A stretch of 64,000 bases of DNA from Fulvia fulva (Eukaryota > Ascomycota > Dothideomycetes > Mycosphaerellales > Mycosphaerellaceae), in assembly GCF_020509005.1 (NCBI RefSeq), contig NC_063024.1, forward strand, positions 372,001 through 436,000, written 5' to 3'. Shown here piece by piece: positions 1 to 10,558 of this stretch (position 1 is its first letter; the number at the start of each line of letters is the position of its first letter). The translations under genes were made by a program, and so were the position numbers. Under the pieces are notes generated by a model that saw nothing but the letters and a program-made list of their open reading frames with translations, was not told the DNA's origin and made no database searches.

Positions 1-114
1 TTATATTTGTGACGATGCTCACCATCAAGGTTGACAGTTGCTTCCGACATATGCCACCATCGTTCGAGTAGTACACCTCGACTCCACCACACCAGTAGAC
101 ACGAGTGAAATGTA

Positions 115-771
115 CTACCTCGCTGCCAAAACATCATGTCCGATCTGCTTGTAGTAGTTCACAATATCCGCCGAGCAAGTGACATTGTAGATGAGTCTTG
201 TTTTGAGATCGACTTGGAGGTATTCGGTGTCCAGATACCGGATCGGTGTACCCACAGGCACAGTCCTGTCCCAGCGATCAGCTAGAATTGCTTCGAAAGG
301 TGGGTATAACACATACACATTCCCTGTCTTTGCACTGAACGCCGAGTATTGCCATCTCACCCCAGTAACATTGCAGGAGGAGAAGATGTACAAAATCTCA
401 TATTTTACACCAACCACTGCGGGTGCGGAAGCATTCGCAGTCACAGTCTCGTAGACAGCCTCCCAACTAGCAAGAGCAGGCGCAGGGTTTCCAAAGGTCG
501 CCCTCTCGTCGAAGAGTTGGAACTCCGAGGCAAGACTGCTGTCGATGAGTTCGGCTCCTGTGCTGGTACCGTTCATGTCTGTCTCGAAGATCGATAGCCA
601 GCGGAATATGATACTGGCAGTTTCCGGCTCGAGCAGACATGATGCGTCTGTTGTCGACATTGTGGCGGCGTAGTAGGCGAAGGAGATGAGTGAGGCGGTC
701 ATCGCTGCTATGAATAAGCCCATGATGACTTGGTACCACCCTTTCGTTTGCTCGAGGATGGGCGACATCAT
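115..771 (-). CDS. NTF2-like domain protein with N-terminal membrane segment
   Basis: The first in-frame ATG is at 771; the frame is open to 813 but has only a TTG there, so an upstream exon is possible. The product is about 218 residues. A hydrophobic segment near residues 15-35 (WYQVIMGLFIAAMTASLISF) looks like a signal anchor. The rest has the layout of fungal secreted NTF2-like proteins: an early Cys (DASCLL), a helical start, then a beta-rich second half with two more Cys (FSSCNVTGVRW and YNVTCSADI). In this family such domains are usually of unknown substrate. The family assignment is by pattern memory only. No function can be named, and no neighbour suggests a pathway. Confidence 0.5.
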   Translation of the reverse strand: MMSPILEQTKGWYQVIMGLFIAAMTASLISFAYYAATMSTTDASCLLEPETASIIFRWLSIFETDMNGTSTGAELIDSSLASEFQLFDERATFGNPAPALASWEAVYETVTANASAPAVVGVKYEILYIFSSCNVTGVRWQYSAFSAKTGNVYVLYPPFEAILADRWDRTVPVGTPIRYLDTEYLQVDLKTRLIYNVTCSADIVNYYKQIGHDVLAAR

Positions 772-815
772 AGGACTCGCGAGTAGATCATGGAGGGTCG
801 GGTTCAATAAAGTTT

Positions 816-2095
816 ATGACCCAGCCGACTGCATCAATATAAGTACCGCAAGCCATTCTCGTGAGCGACCAGAACATTGAACCACATGATTCATGAAGGT
901 TCGAAGTACCGATGATTTTGGAGTAAGCATACGATCATACGTCGATTGAAAGGCTATGTGTCGCCTGACCATACGCGACTGTCCGGAACAGGGCATTGCT
1001 AAACCTTCCCATGTGTAAGCAGGCTGGTCCTCGTTTATTTTCCCACAGACGTCGCACGGCTGTAGCCTTCGTGTCGGGAGTTGTTTCCTCTGCCCATTTG
1101 AGCTTGATTTTCGGGCGAACTTGTCGAATTTCATCAGTTCAGGCGTGCCCTTCATCAGATCTTGAGATCCAGAGTGTTCTGCCAAAAGCGTAGTGTGATG
1201 GTTCAGCACGCGGTCGACCACCGGCTGAACCATTCCAGGCCCTGAAAAAAGTGCTCGGTAAAGTCGGAATCGCTGATGACAGGCATGTTGCGAGATGCAG
1301 CACGACTATCGGATGGTTTCGCATAGCGCATATCCCAGCCGTCGACCACAATGCGTCAGGTGACTTCGAGTGTGCAAGTTCAGCTGGAATCCGTGGTCGC
1401 ATGGTAATACAGCTGGGAGGTCTTGACGAAGCCGTCGAGTGTCCGAGAAAGGTCACTCCTATTGCCACTCAAAGCCACGCATGACGCCATAGTAGTGGCC
1501 AGTATGGTAGTTCATGGTGATATTGCATATTGAGGTATCGTTATGCCAAGCGTTGAGCGTCATGATGTAAAGCATAGGCTCTTGCCTAGTCCTTGTACTT
1601 GGTACAAGTCCCAAGTCGGTGGCCTGACATCGCAACTGTGCTCGAACCCACAGATAACTGCTCACCCGCATTCCATCCGGGTTTCGTGGTCGAGCTCGTG
1701 CGCACGTACCTGCAATGTTTGCCAATTGTACCGTCCACTTTGTTTGTCGTCCGAAGTTTAGTCTGCTCCTATGTACCATGCCATCGCTCGAACCCGGCAG
1801 TAGGAGTATAGTCTGGCTCACGAAGCCGTCAACTAGCCCATGCGGAGGGTGTGATCGCCGGAGAGTAGCAGAGAGGTTGCTTGCACCGTCTGCCCAGGGA
1901 CTGAAAGATATGCTCGGCAGTAGCCAAAGATCTGAGCCTTGTCCATGGCCGAGACTACAGCGTCTTCGTGCAGCGAAGTCACATTCGCTTTCAGTGGCCG
2001 CTACCAATGACAGCGGCTGATTTGCTAGGACCCTCGATTTTGCTAGGATACTCGGGTGAGGAATGTGACTCTGCTGCACGAAGACGCTGTATGAC
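816..2095. other. No confident gene; possible decayed NTF2-like copy
   Basis: Several overlapping open frames lie on the minus strand but none reads as a complete protein. At 1459-1570 (minus) a short stretch (TLNAWHNDTSICNITMNY) resembles the central strand region of NTF2-like proteins, so this may be a broken relative of the gene at 115-771. That is a weak inference. Confidence 0.25.
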
Positions 2096-4664
2096 TCAGT
2101 CGACTACCCCAGGCGGCAAAAGTACGACGTAATCAAGCGGCGCCGGCTCTACACCACTCGGCGTACCTACAACCTTCAACAGATCACCTTTCTCAATAGT
2201 GATATTCCTGAACGTGATCCTCATCGCCGAGTGTCCATCCAGGTAAATCGAGGGCGTATGGCCAAGCTTGCCAGTATCCACAATATCGCCGGTCCAGTTC
2301 CCAACCATGGCACCATTGAGCAGCACCTCGTACGTACTGTTGCCACCATACATATCGTAGTAATTGACGGCGAGATCGTATGTGCCAGGCTCGAAATCCA
2401 GTTTGGCAGTTGCCGTTCCAGTAGTCGTGTTCGTGCTAGTGACAATCGCTGTTGACTTAGAAGCCGTCTCGAACGGGCTAACGGCGTACGTCACGTATCC
2501 TTCCAGATCCATGGACTCGGCTTCAATTCTGTGTGGATGATGGCCAACACGTCCAAGCTCATCGTCGATACCGGAGAGATTGTGGTAGAAGTTCACGATA
2601 GCGTCACGCCACACGATGGAGTGCCCCGCTTGGAACTCTTGTCGGAATAGAACATGTTCGAAGCGCTCTTCGTCGATCGAGCCTTTGAGACTTGACCACT
2701 GCGACACAAAGTCTTGTGCTGTGTCGGCACCGGCGTAATGCGCATCGTAGAAGTGCTGAATGACGGTCTTGCCACACTTGAGTTTGTGGTCGTATCCAAC
2801 GTGATGGAACCAGAGCAGTAGATCATCCGGAGTCGTGTCGATGTCTTCGTACACGGCATGCACTTCTGGCGGATACTGTCCCGAGAAACCAGTGCCATTG
2901 CTGACAGTACGATCCATGCCAATGCTGTCCGAGTCCGCGCGTGTCCACTGGCCCCAACCATTGTTGTCTTGGCTTTGCGGGTTGGGCCCGAAGTGGGTGT
3001 ACAAGATGTCGGTCAGCGTTTGTATTCCGAGATTACCGCTGTAGTTCTCATACGCTGGCCAGGAGTCCATGGACATCTTTGTGATAGTATCCATGACCTC
3101 CGGGTCTGGTCCGAATGTCAGACGTATCCAGTCTTGCAAGATGTCCTCGGGGTCAAGAGTCCAATCCCAAGCCATCCTGCCATAAGCGTACAGGTTTGAC
3201 ATTGCCAGATGGCTACCGAGCCAAGTCGTGTTCCGGCCAACGTTGACGACTGCCGCGGAGCCTCCGAGCGACCGCTTGAAGTGCCCACCTGTCATGACGT
3301 CCCGCACAAAGGAAGTGGAGTTGTCGATCCGAAGATCAAAATCTGTGATTGTCTTCCAAAGTGGTGGCAAGTAGACTAGGTGACACTGCTGGCCAAGATA
3401 CTCTTGTGCGACCTGAAGCTCGATGGCAGTGCTAGTGTTTCTGAGATTGGCGAAGAGGGGCGAGACTGGCTCACGAACCTGGAAGTCGATTGGGCCGTAT
3501 TTGATCTGCACAACCACATTCTCATCAAATTCTCCATCTAGTGGGTCAAAGAAGTCTCCAGCAGCGTTTGCTCGGTCGGCGTACCAGTCGGTCTCGTTGA
3601 TGTGGTTGTCATAGACAAAAGCTCTGAACATCAAGATGCCGCCATGCGGTTGTAAGGCTCTTGCGAACAGATTGGCTCCCTCAGCCAGAGTTCGATTGTA
3701 GTGCATCGGCCCAGGCTGGCCCTCGGAGTTAGCTTTGACCAGATACCCTGCCATGTCCGGGATACGGCGGTAGATCTCGTCGGTCTTGTTGTTCCAGAAG
3801 TCAATGACAGCGCCGTCTAGTGGATCGTACGTGTCAAGGGAGGTAAGATTCGCAGGCGACGCGAAATACAAGGACATGCCTAGCTGCACACCATAAGGTC
3901 TGAAAACATCTGCGATCCTGCCGAGACCCTCGATGTTGTCTGGGTTAAGGGTGGTGTAGTTGGCATTGACCTGATTGAGAGCATCCTCGTTAGCCAATGT
4001 ACAAGAGCTAAAGGTATGACTGACTGACATTATTGACCACCACAGCATTGACTCGGATCGATGCAAGAAGTCGAGCATACTCGGCAGCGCGAGTCAGGTT
4101 GGTGACAATGCGACCGTCATTGAAGAAGATGGAAGCTCCAGCAAAGCCACGCTCGATCGAGCCATCCATATTGTCCCACTCGTTGGTCCAACGTATAGGG
4201 GCGGCGGGACTTATACCATATTCGACCTCCGAGAAGTTGCCCTGCGCTAGCATGGAGAGGTATTCGTATGTGCCGTAAAGAGCTCCACGTTCGTTCTGGC
4301 CAAGGATTGTAACGGTGTCCTGATTGATGCTGAGCCAGAAGCCATCCTCGAGGAGATTGACTTCGAGTTCTTGATCGTAAGTCGCCCGATACTGGTCCAG
4401 TGTTGCGATAATCACAGAAGAGGCAGCATGCTCTCCCGAATGACAAATGTCAACCTCGTGCCCGAAAATGCTCTTCAGACCAATCTGGGCTTCTTGCCCA
4501 GCCGTGAAGACTGGACTGCCACTGGACTCATTGAGAGCGATAACTCGTGAAGGAAGAAACGTAGGATGATGGCCATGCGGTAGAGGCGCGTAGCGAAGCC
4601 AAGCCTGCAGACCATCTTCCGCAATGGCGAACGGAAGGAGTGAAAGGGTCAGGAGTGTGAGCAT
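2096..4664 (-). CDS. aguA: Secreted alpha-glucuronidase, family GH67
   Basis: This enzyme removes (4-O-methyl)glucuronic acid from the ends of xylo-oligosaccharides during hemicellulose breakdown outside the cell. Exon 1 is 4664-4029 and exon 2 is 3970-2096, with a 58-bp GT-AG intron (3971-4028) holding a GCTAAC branch site. The spliced product is 836 residues, the usual length for fungal GH67. An N-terminal signal peptide ends near AIAEDG. Family blocks seen include RWTNEWDNMDGSIERG, then after the splice NPDNIEGLGRIADVFRPYG, GYLVKANSEGQPGP, MFRAFVYD and the EYLGQ block, whose Glu is the expected general acid in GH67. A C-terminal beta domain completes it. The gene is divergent from the Myb gene at 5111. 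A GGCTAG hexamer at 4996-5001 in the shared promoter fits the XlnR-type consensus but one hexamer is weak evidence. Confidence 0.93.
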
Positions 4665-5110
4665 AGTGCGGCAGGGCTTACAGTGAGTGGTTGGTGCAGA
4701 GACGCCACCGATGGCTATTTGTACTTCGATGCATGCCCATGGCCATTGTATAGGCGTTGTTGGGGTGGGTCAATTCAGGCTATTTGGCCGTGGGCAGATC
4801 GCCGACGCGGGGTACAGTGGAACATGCAAGGATGCGTGAGTGGTGAGAGTGGACATGTCGGTATTGCAGCGGCAACGCACTGGCCGATGAACGACGCAAG
4901 ATGGAAAGAGACGATGTTGATGGTGTGAACGAGAAGGAAGAGAGAGAACGATGGCAAGAACGCGGCCAGAGAGACTCGCGTAAAATACTTCATCTGGCTA
5001 GCGTCTATTGATATAAGCTTGGCGGTCGCGCCTTCCGAGCGTTCTCGACTTCACCTGGACGCTTCCACACTGCATCAACATCACCACGGAGCACAATAGT
5101 ATGGGTGGCA
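4665..5110. promoter_or_regulatory. Shared divergent promoter, GH67 and Myb gene
   Basis: This is a 446-bp intergenic stretch between two divergently transcribed genes. Apart from the GGCTAG at 4996-5001, I see no distinct element. Confidence 0.4.
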
Positions 5111-6688
5111 ATGTCTCGTACAGACAACGCCTCGGCATACCGGCCGACGTCTCTGGACTTCATCAACCTCCCGAACCCGATTGAGCCGGATGGCAGTGGA
5201 TCTCAGAAACATCCCTTGAACGGCACTCCACGGCTGGAGAAGGCGCGACTGGACTCCGCCTCGAACCAGGACCTCTTCAAGCTCATACTTGATCGGAACG
5301 ATGAGCGCCCGCCGAAACGACAGAAGCCATCTGATACTGCTCTTCTTGATCTGCCAAGACTGCCCGTTAGGAACCCTGCAAAGCGTCTTCGGATACCGCC
5401 GACATTATCCGGACTTCATCAACCGCCTCCAGATGCAGGACTCTTACCCTCGATTAGCGTCGAGCAGCCTCAAGTCCTCCCTCCTCGTCACTCTGACCAA
5501 GTGGTACATGATAATCGAGAGAAGGCCGTCGAGAAGACGAATTCCACGTCTGCACCATCTCAAAAGAATGAGTCTGCCAAGACGTCCTCTCAGCCGTCCA
5601 AGCAGAAGCAGAAACGTGGCAAACGCAACAAATGGAGCGATGAGGAGACTGAGGACCTACTGAAGGGAGTGGCGCGCTTTGGCATAGGTAATTGGACCAA
5701 GATTTTGAAGTGCCCAGACTATGACTTCCATCTGCGAACAGCTCTGGACCTCAAAGACAGGTTCCGAGTATGTCGCCCTGATGACTACAGGTCAACGAAA
5801 GATCAACCTGCCACTGAACGTAGCGTTATCGTCAAAGGTCCAGTGCCAGAACGTGTGTCTGACGACAAGCTGGCGAAGCTTGGCATTACCGAGGCCTTTG
5901 GGAAGAAAGCAGGCCGAAGTGGATATACAGATGCTGAAGATGATGCTTTGTTCAGAGGCTTTGAGAAATATGGGCATCAATGGGCCAAGATCAGAAGTGA
6001 CAGCAGCTTTGGCTTGACCTCACGCAAGCCCGCCGACTTGCGAGATCATTTCCGAGCTCGTTTTCCTGACGAGTACTCTAAGGGAGGCCGTTCGTCAAGA
6101 CCCAGCAAATCAGCGGCATCATCTGACCCTACAGCTGATGTTGATCCTAAGCGCACGCCATCGCAAGATAGTGATCGTCAACCAGAGGCTTCCAAATCAG
6201 CGAATGAGCCAACAGTGGTTGCCTCGAAAGACGAGACGTACACTCTCAAGACAAGCTTCAGTAAGAAGCCACACCAACCATCACTCTTCGCGCTGGACGA
6301 TGTCTTTCTTAACACACCCTTCGATATTGCCGATGACGACGGCGAGAACATCGTGCTAGACCGCGGCATTCTGGATTGGGCCACAGACGTGACGAGACCA
6401 CCGGCACCAGATCTGCTCAAGAACAGTGGCATTGACCCACGCATGACTCTCATGCTCCCGAAGCCAGTCTCAAACGTTCCACCTGCGGCATCACTACCAC
6501 CAACATCGAATCACGCCACGAATTTGCCATCGCTGTCGGGTCTGATGCCAGACACAGTCAACCCGAATCAGCTCGAGCTTCCATCACTCACGAAGTGGTA
6601 CGAAAGTGGTGGTCATGAAGGAAGGCTAGGAGGTGGTGTGACAATTCCAGCGCTGGAGGAGCTACTCGGGACCCTTAACAATGCATGA
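5111..6688 (+). CDS. Two-Myb telobox protein (Teb1/Tay1-like)
   Basis: The first ATG is at 5111; the frame is open slightly further but only by a GTG. The product is 525 residues. Two Myb/SANT-type repeats are visible: residues about 175-225 (NKWSDEETEDLLKGVARFG...NWTKIL, ending in the telobox-like LKDRFR) and about 275-330 (GYTDAEDDALFRGFEKYG...WAKI, ending LRDHFR). Two closely spaced telobox Mybs are the hallmark of fission yeast Teb1 (Mug152) and Yarrowia Tay1, which bind telomeric repeats and related promoter sites. The N-terminus and the Ser/Lys-rich linker are low complexity. I infer nuclear double-stranded telomere-repeat or promoter binding. Orthology to one named protein is not proven. 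It converges on the PHD gene, with 69 bp between stops. Confidence 0.85.
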   Translation: MSRTDNASAYRPTSLDFINLPNPIEPDGSGSQKHPLNGTPRLEKARLDSASNQDLFKLILDRNDERPPKRQKPSDTALLDLPRLPVRNPAKRLRIPPTLSGLHQPPPDAGLLPSISVEQPQVLPPRHSDQVVHDNREKAVEKTNSTSAPSQKNESAKTSSQPSKQKQKRGKRNKWSDEETEDLLKGVARFGIGNWTKILKCPDYDFHLRTALDLKDRFRVCRPDDYRSTKDQPATERSVIVKGPVPERVSDDKLAKLGITEAFGKKAGRSGYTDAEDDALFRGFEKYGHQWAKIRSDSSFGLTSRKPADLRDHFRARFPDEYSKGGRSSRPSKSAASSDPTADVDPKRTPSQDSDRQPEASKSANEPTVVASKDETYTLKTSFSKKPHQPSLFALDDVFLNTPFDIADDDGENIVLDRGILDWATDVTRPPAPDLLKNSGIDPRMTLMLPKPVSNVPPAASLPPTSNHATNLPSLSGLMPDTVNPNQLELPSLTKWYESGGHEGRLGGGVTIPALEELLGTLNNA

Positions 6689-6757
6689 GAATTCTCAATC
6701 AACGTTCATCTTCCCCCTCCCGCCGACTCCATCTCACTCACTACATCACAACCGAGT

Positions 6758-7498
6758 TCAAGCACCCTCTTCTCTCTCCACCCTCTTCGCCCTCTTCACC
6801 CTTCCCCTCCAACCCTCAAAACTCCCCTTCCGCTTCAGCTTCCTACTCCTCCGCCTCTCTTTCTCCTCCCTCCACCAATCCTCCACAAGCGGCATCGCAC
6901 CCGGATCGCCCAATTCAAACACCCCATTCCTATGCTCCGCTACCAAGCCCTCGTTAACACACCGCGGACAGAACCAACAGAACTGCCTCGGTGGCGGCTC
7001 TGTCAGCTGCACGCAGGAGAGGTGGTACCAGCCAGGATCGCACTGGGAGTGTCAGCAAGATTCGAGACAGAGCAATAGTATGTTGAGAGGGGTAAGACTC
7101 ACAGCGCGATGATTACACCTTATCATATTCTCGAGATCGACTTTCGAGGAGGGGTCGATATTACAGGTACACCACTTCTGCGAATCGAGATTGTCCGTGG
7201 TTGGGTTTGGGTAGAGACCAGCCCGGGCTAGAGCTTCCTGATCTGCGGTCGCGGGCGAGAGTTGTGGATCTTCGATTTCGGCCTCGAAGTCGGACGTCTT
7301 GGGCGATGGGGACAGTGATGGTGATGGCGATGGTGTGGGTTGCTTTCTGCAAGGGGGCGCTTTGCCTTTGCGCACGTTTTGTGGACGTGGGTTTGGGGCT
7401 CGAGGCATGGTGGTGGAGCGGGGAGGGTCACAGGAGTTATGGTGAGGTGAAGTGAAGTTGGACGAGGTGAGGGGAGGGGATGTGGATTGTGTATTCAT
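6758..7498 (-). CDS. PHD-finger protein (ING-like PHD)
   Basis: The first ATG is at 7498. Exon 1 is 7498-7103 and exon 2 is 7042-6758, joined across a 60-bp intron with gtgagt donor and cag acceptor (7043-7102). The spliced product is about 226 residues. The splice restores one zinc finger: WCTC, then IRCNHRA from exon 1, then CDPGWYHLSC, then FCWFCPRC from exon 2. This Cys4-His-Cys3 layout matches the PHD finger of ING-type chromatin readers, which bind histone H3 Lys4 methylation. The N-terminal half is Pro/Ser-rich and disordered, and the tail is very basic (ERRRSRKLKRKG), likely nuclear. There is no ING N-terminal helical domain, so it is not a standard ING subunit. A second ATG about 31 codons in is a possible start. 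Confidence 0.75.
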
Positions 7499-7739
7499 CA
7501 AGTATGAGTGAGGTCTGTGCGCGATGTTTGTATGGAAGTGTCATGGAAGACACTAGCTAGTGATCAAAGCCTTGTGATTTGTAGCAAACTTTCAAGAATT
7601 CATACGTGTGGTGCAATCGCTAGCGATGACCTGCTGACTTGACATATTGCGGCTTGAGTATGAGCCGATCGTGAACGCTATCGTCTCTCGGAGCTTCTTA
7701 CTCTGCCGTGCTCCTATCCCCTGATCGATGGTAGACTGT

Positions 7740-9338
7740 TCACCTCTTACATCGAAAAAGCATCACATCCTTCCTCAGCTGACCTTCAAGCTCACGTACA
7801 CCAATCTCATTCTTGATCATAGTAAGCGCATGACCTCCACCGTGTATAGAGGTCTCCCAAGCATCATACTCCGCCACCCGTAGCCCAATCGAGGCGTATT
7901 CGACCAGAATAATCTTCTCCAGCGTAGAATTCCGGCGAACGAAGGAGCGCAGGTTGCTAAGGCACGTTTTGAAGCATCGGACCTGAAGTATCTTGAGCTT
8001 CCGGAAGCTCGCAGCCATCAACATTGTGGCTGACCAGGAATCGGAGAAGGGCGTCTTCTTCTCGAAGCCATGGGGCATGAAGTAAAGATCGAGGTGAGTT
8101 AGTGCGGTGTTGCGGCTCAGGGCCAGGAGTAGGTGCCGCATGCCTATTTCGTAGTCGGACTGGTCTGTTTGGAGCGTCATGGTCAGTGAGGCCAGATTCT
8201 CGAACAGTGCGGTGCCGACGAATGGGGTGCGGAGATACTGAATGCTGAACAGAGGGGTTGTTCGCGTGTTGAAGTATTCTGGCGTGCGGATGCATACCAT
8301 GTCGCCTTCCATGGCCAGTGCGGAGAGTGATGTGAAGCCCTTTCCTGGAAGCATCATCAGAGCGAACTCGAGACGATGCAGTGCGACCTCGGCGTTGGGA
8401 GGCTCGACCTTGTGACGGTCGTACCTGTACCGCTGTGCAGTATTGCGGACTGACATGATTACAATCTTGCGCAGCTGATCGTAGCGCTGTAGCTGTTGAA
8501 AAACTTCCGAGAGCGTGTCAAACTGCGCCACAAGCTTACCCTGATCCTCAAACACGCCTCGTTGACGCTGATGATAACTCCGCAGGAGATACTCTCCGAC
8601 TCGTCCTGAACCCTCCGGTGGCGAGACAGTATCGACGTAGAAGACAAGCTCTCGCAGAGCCCGACCCAAGATAGGGTGGCGTGCGATCTCGAGGACAGTC
8701 TCAAGGCCCGATAAGCTGAACATCAAGCAGCTTCTCTTCGCGAAATGTTCGCGAGTGAACGTAGTCTGCAAGACCTTGAACGCCATATCGCGAGACGCGA
8801 GCCGTAGCACACATATATCTATCGAGCTCAAGTGTTGCGCGACGTTCTCGAGGAGCTCTGGCGGCAGACTCGACAGAGTGGCGGCACCAGCTGAGTTTCC
8901 CTGTCTCGGACGACTTGATCGAGTGCGTATGAAGGCCGGTATTGGGTCGTGAGCCGCTATCGAGTCTCGCTCAAGACGTCTCGCTATGCTCTGCGTGCTC
9001 TGGCCAATATCCCAGTTCTTCCAGAAGGCACATATGACGGCACCGATAGTACCCAGAAAGGCTCCGGTTATGAAGGCTTTCAGAAAGTACATCAAACCCA
9101 TGGTGCCGTGGGTCGAGGTGTTGTTGTGATGGGTAAGCGACAGTTGACGGGCCGTAGTACTGCTCGATGTCTTGTCTGATTTTCCTTCGTAATCTTGCAC
9201 AGGACCGCGACGAAGTATTCCTGATGCTGCGAGGGTACTCGATGTCAGGGTGAGGGGGCGAGTAGGTAGAAAGTCTACGGTCGAGATTGTTTTTTGATTA
9301 GGAACGCAGGCGAGCTTGGCGCACGGACATTGTTCCAT
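7740..9338 (-). CDS. F-box protein
   Basis: The frame is 532 residues from ATG 9338. An internal ATG at 9101 starts just before a hydrophobic helix (FLKAFITGAFLGTIGAVICAF), so either start is possible and the protein may be membrane-anchored. The F-box follows (SSLPPELLENVAQHLSSIDI...LRLASRDM). F-box proteins link a substrate to the SKP1-cullin ubiquitin ligase. The long C-terminal part has repeated hydrophobic patterns like those of fungal F-box proteins but no recognised substrate domain. Residues after the F-box (FTREHFAKRSCLMFSLSGLE) resemble the same place in the F-box gene at 30,720 (QAHFTRRSVLLMDVASLE), so the two are paralogues. The substrate is unknown. Confidence 0.75.
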   Translation of the reverse strand: MEQCPCAKLACVPNQKTISTVDFLPTRPLTLTSSTLAASGILRRGPVQDYEGKSDKTSSSTTARQLSLTHHNNTSTHGTMGLMYFLKAFITGAFLGTIGAVICAFWKNWDIGQSTQSIARRLERDSIAAHDPIPAFIRTRSSRPRQGNSAGAATLSSLPPELLENVAQHLSSIDICVLRLASRDMAFKVLQTTFTREHFAKRSCLMFSLSGLETVLEIARHPILGRALRELVFYVDTVSPPEGSGRVGEYLLRSYHQRQRGVFEDQGKLVAQFDTLSEVFQQLQRYDQLRKIVIMSVRNTAQRYRYDRHKVEPPNAEVALHRLEFALMMLPGKGFTSLSALAMEGDMVCIRTPEYFNTRTTPLFSIQYLRTPFVGTALFENLASLTMTLQTDQSDYEIGMRHLLLALSRNTALTHLDLYFMPHGFEKKTPFSDSWSATMLMAASFRKLKILQVRCFKTCLSNLRSFVRRNSTLEKIILVEYASIGLRVAEYDAWETSIHGGGHALTMIKNEIGVRELEGQLRKDVMLFRCKR

Positions 9339-9572
9339 TCACTTCAGTGAATTGAGAAATGCAAGCTACATAACTAGATAGGAATGATTCATCCCAGCAG
9401 GCCAGAGAGTAGTGAACATCCCACGTCGATGGCTTGAAGCGCATCATGGGCTGTCTTCTGCCTTTGCTAATTCATTCACTTTGTCCTTTCGTGCCCTGGT
9501 CGAGTTGAGCCAATGTCGCCTGTGGTCAGATGACTGGTTGCACTTAAGCACTGCGTGACCAGCTCATCCGCG

Positions 9573-10196
9573 ATGTCCCCGGCTTCAACTCGCACTGAGC
9601 TTGCGTCAGGTCGTGCTTCGTCAAAGTCGTGCTTCCAGTGTCTTCCGGTACGCCATGAAACTTCCAGGGATCTTTCGACAAAGCGCTCTCGGTCTCGTCG
9701 GGACCTCAGCAAACAAGCCGATGTATGCTCAAAAAGTTCCATCGACCCTCCAAACTCTCACATCCGCAAAGATCGCGTCTCTCGCAATGTCAGCCTCACC
9801 ACCCTCACCAACTCCACACCCTACCAAGACTTCACACAAATGATATCCCACCCGCGCTCCGCCTTCACAGAGCAGTCCCTGCACCAAAAGATCCATGCAG
9901 ATAGAACACTCTCCATCCCCGACCTTCGTGAAATCACCCGTGAGCAGCTTCAGCGCACGGTGAATGTGAGGGAGGAGTTCATCGATGCAGCAGGAATGCA
10001 TGTTGCAAGGCTCCAAGACGAGGTCCAGATCCAAGACGTGAGGGCCAAGATCGACGACGCAGAGGGTCAGGTCCTAGATGCAAAGGCCCAGGGTCTAGAT
10101 GTCGGAAGTTTGGGCGAGAAAGAGGTGAAGGAGAGACTTTGTACGCTCGTGGAGCAGCAGTGGAACTTTTTGGAGAAGGGGAAAGCGTTGGAGTGA
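9573..10196 (+). CDS. Hypothetical coiled-coil protein
   Basis: The frame has its first ATG at 9573 and ends at 10,196 (207 residues). I do not recognise it. The N-terminal third is Ser/Arg-rich. The second half is charged and heptad-like (VREEFIDAAGMHVARLQDEV, then KEVKERLCTLVEQQWNFLEK), suggesting a helical coiled coil. No signal peptide or membrane segment is seen. The codon pattern of the second half looks coding. A further upstream exon cannot be excluded. It lies between the divergent F-box gene and the convergent CIA30 gene. Confidence 0.45.
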   Translation: MSPASTRTELASGRASSKSCFQCLPVRHETSRDLSTKRSRSRRDLSKQADVCSKSSIDPPNSHIRKDRVSRNVSLTTLTNSTPYQDFTQMISHPRSAFTEQSLHQKIHADRTLSIPDLREITREQLQRTVNVREEFIDAAGMHVARLQDEVQIQDVRAKIDDAEGQVLDAKAQGLDVGSLGEKEVKERLCTLVEQQWNFLEKGKALE

Positions 10197-10558
10197 TGGC
10201 GTCCGTTGGATCTCGACGGTCGATGGGGTCTGAAGATTTTGACGGCCATCCTCCGGAGGATGCCTTGAGTGTCTTTCTTCCAGGGTTTCCTGCATCTCTG
10301 CCACTCTATTGTCCGTGCGCAGGCTGTCATCCAATGGAAGTTGTTGCATGGCACAGTCCAACAGGTCGCGGGGTGAGTGTGGCCATAGACCATCCATCAG
10401 CAAATTTCTCTTGCCAGCGTCGATGTTGAGTTCCATGTATTTAAATGACATGACGACTGGCTTTGTCGCAGTCTCTGGCGCAATGCTCCTTGGCTCGTAG
10501 ACCTTGGCGATATCCAAGCCAGAGCTGTGAGGAAAGCGTCGCGTAACCTGCCATTCCT
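10197..10558. other. Intergenic, nothing assigned
   Basis: A minus-strand open frame spans 10,095-10,517 but overlaps the coiled-coil gene and matches nothing I know. Confidence 0.4.

Noticed and set aside
10095..10517. 140-codon minus-strand frame
   Set aside because: Partly plausible composition, but it overlaps the coiled-coil gene and matches nothing known; evidence too thin to call.
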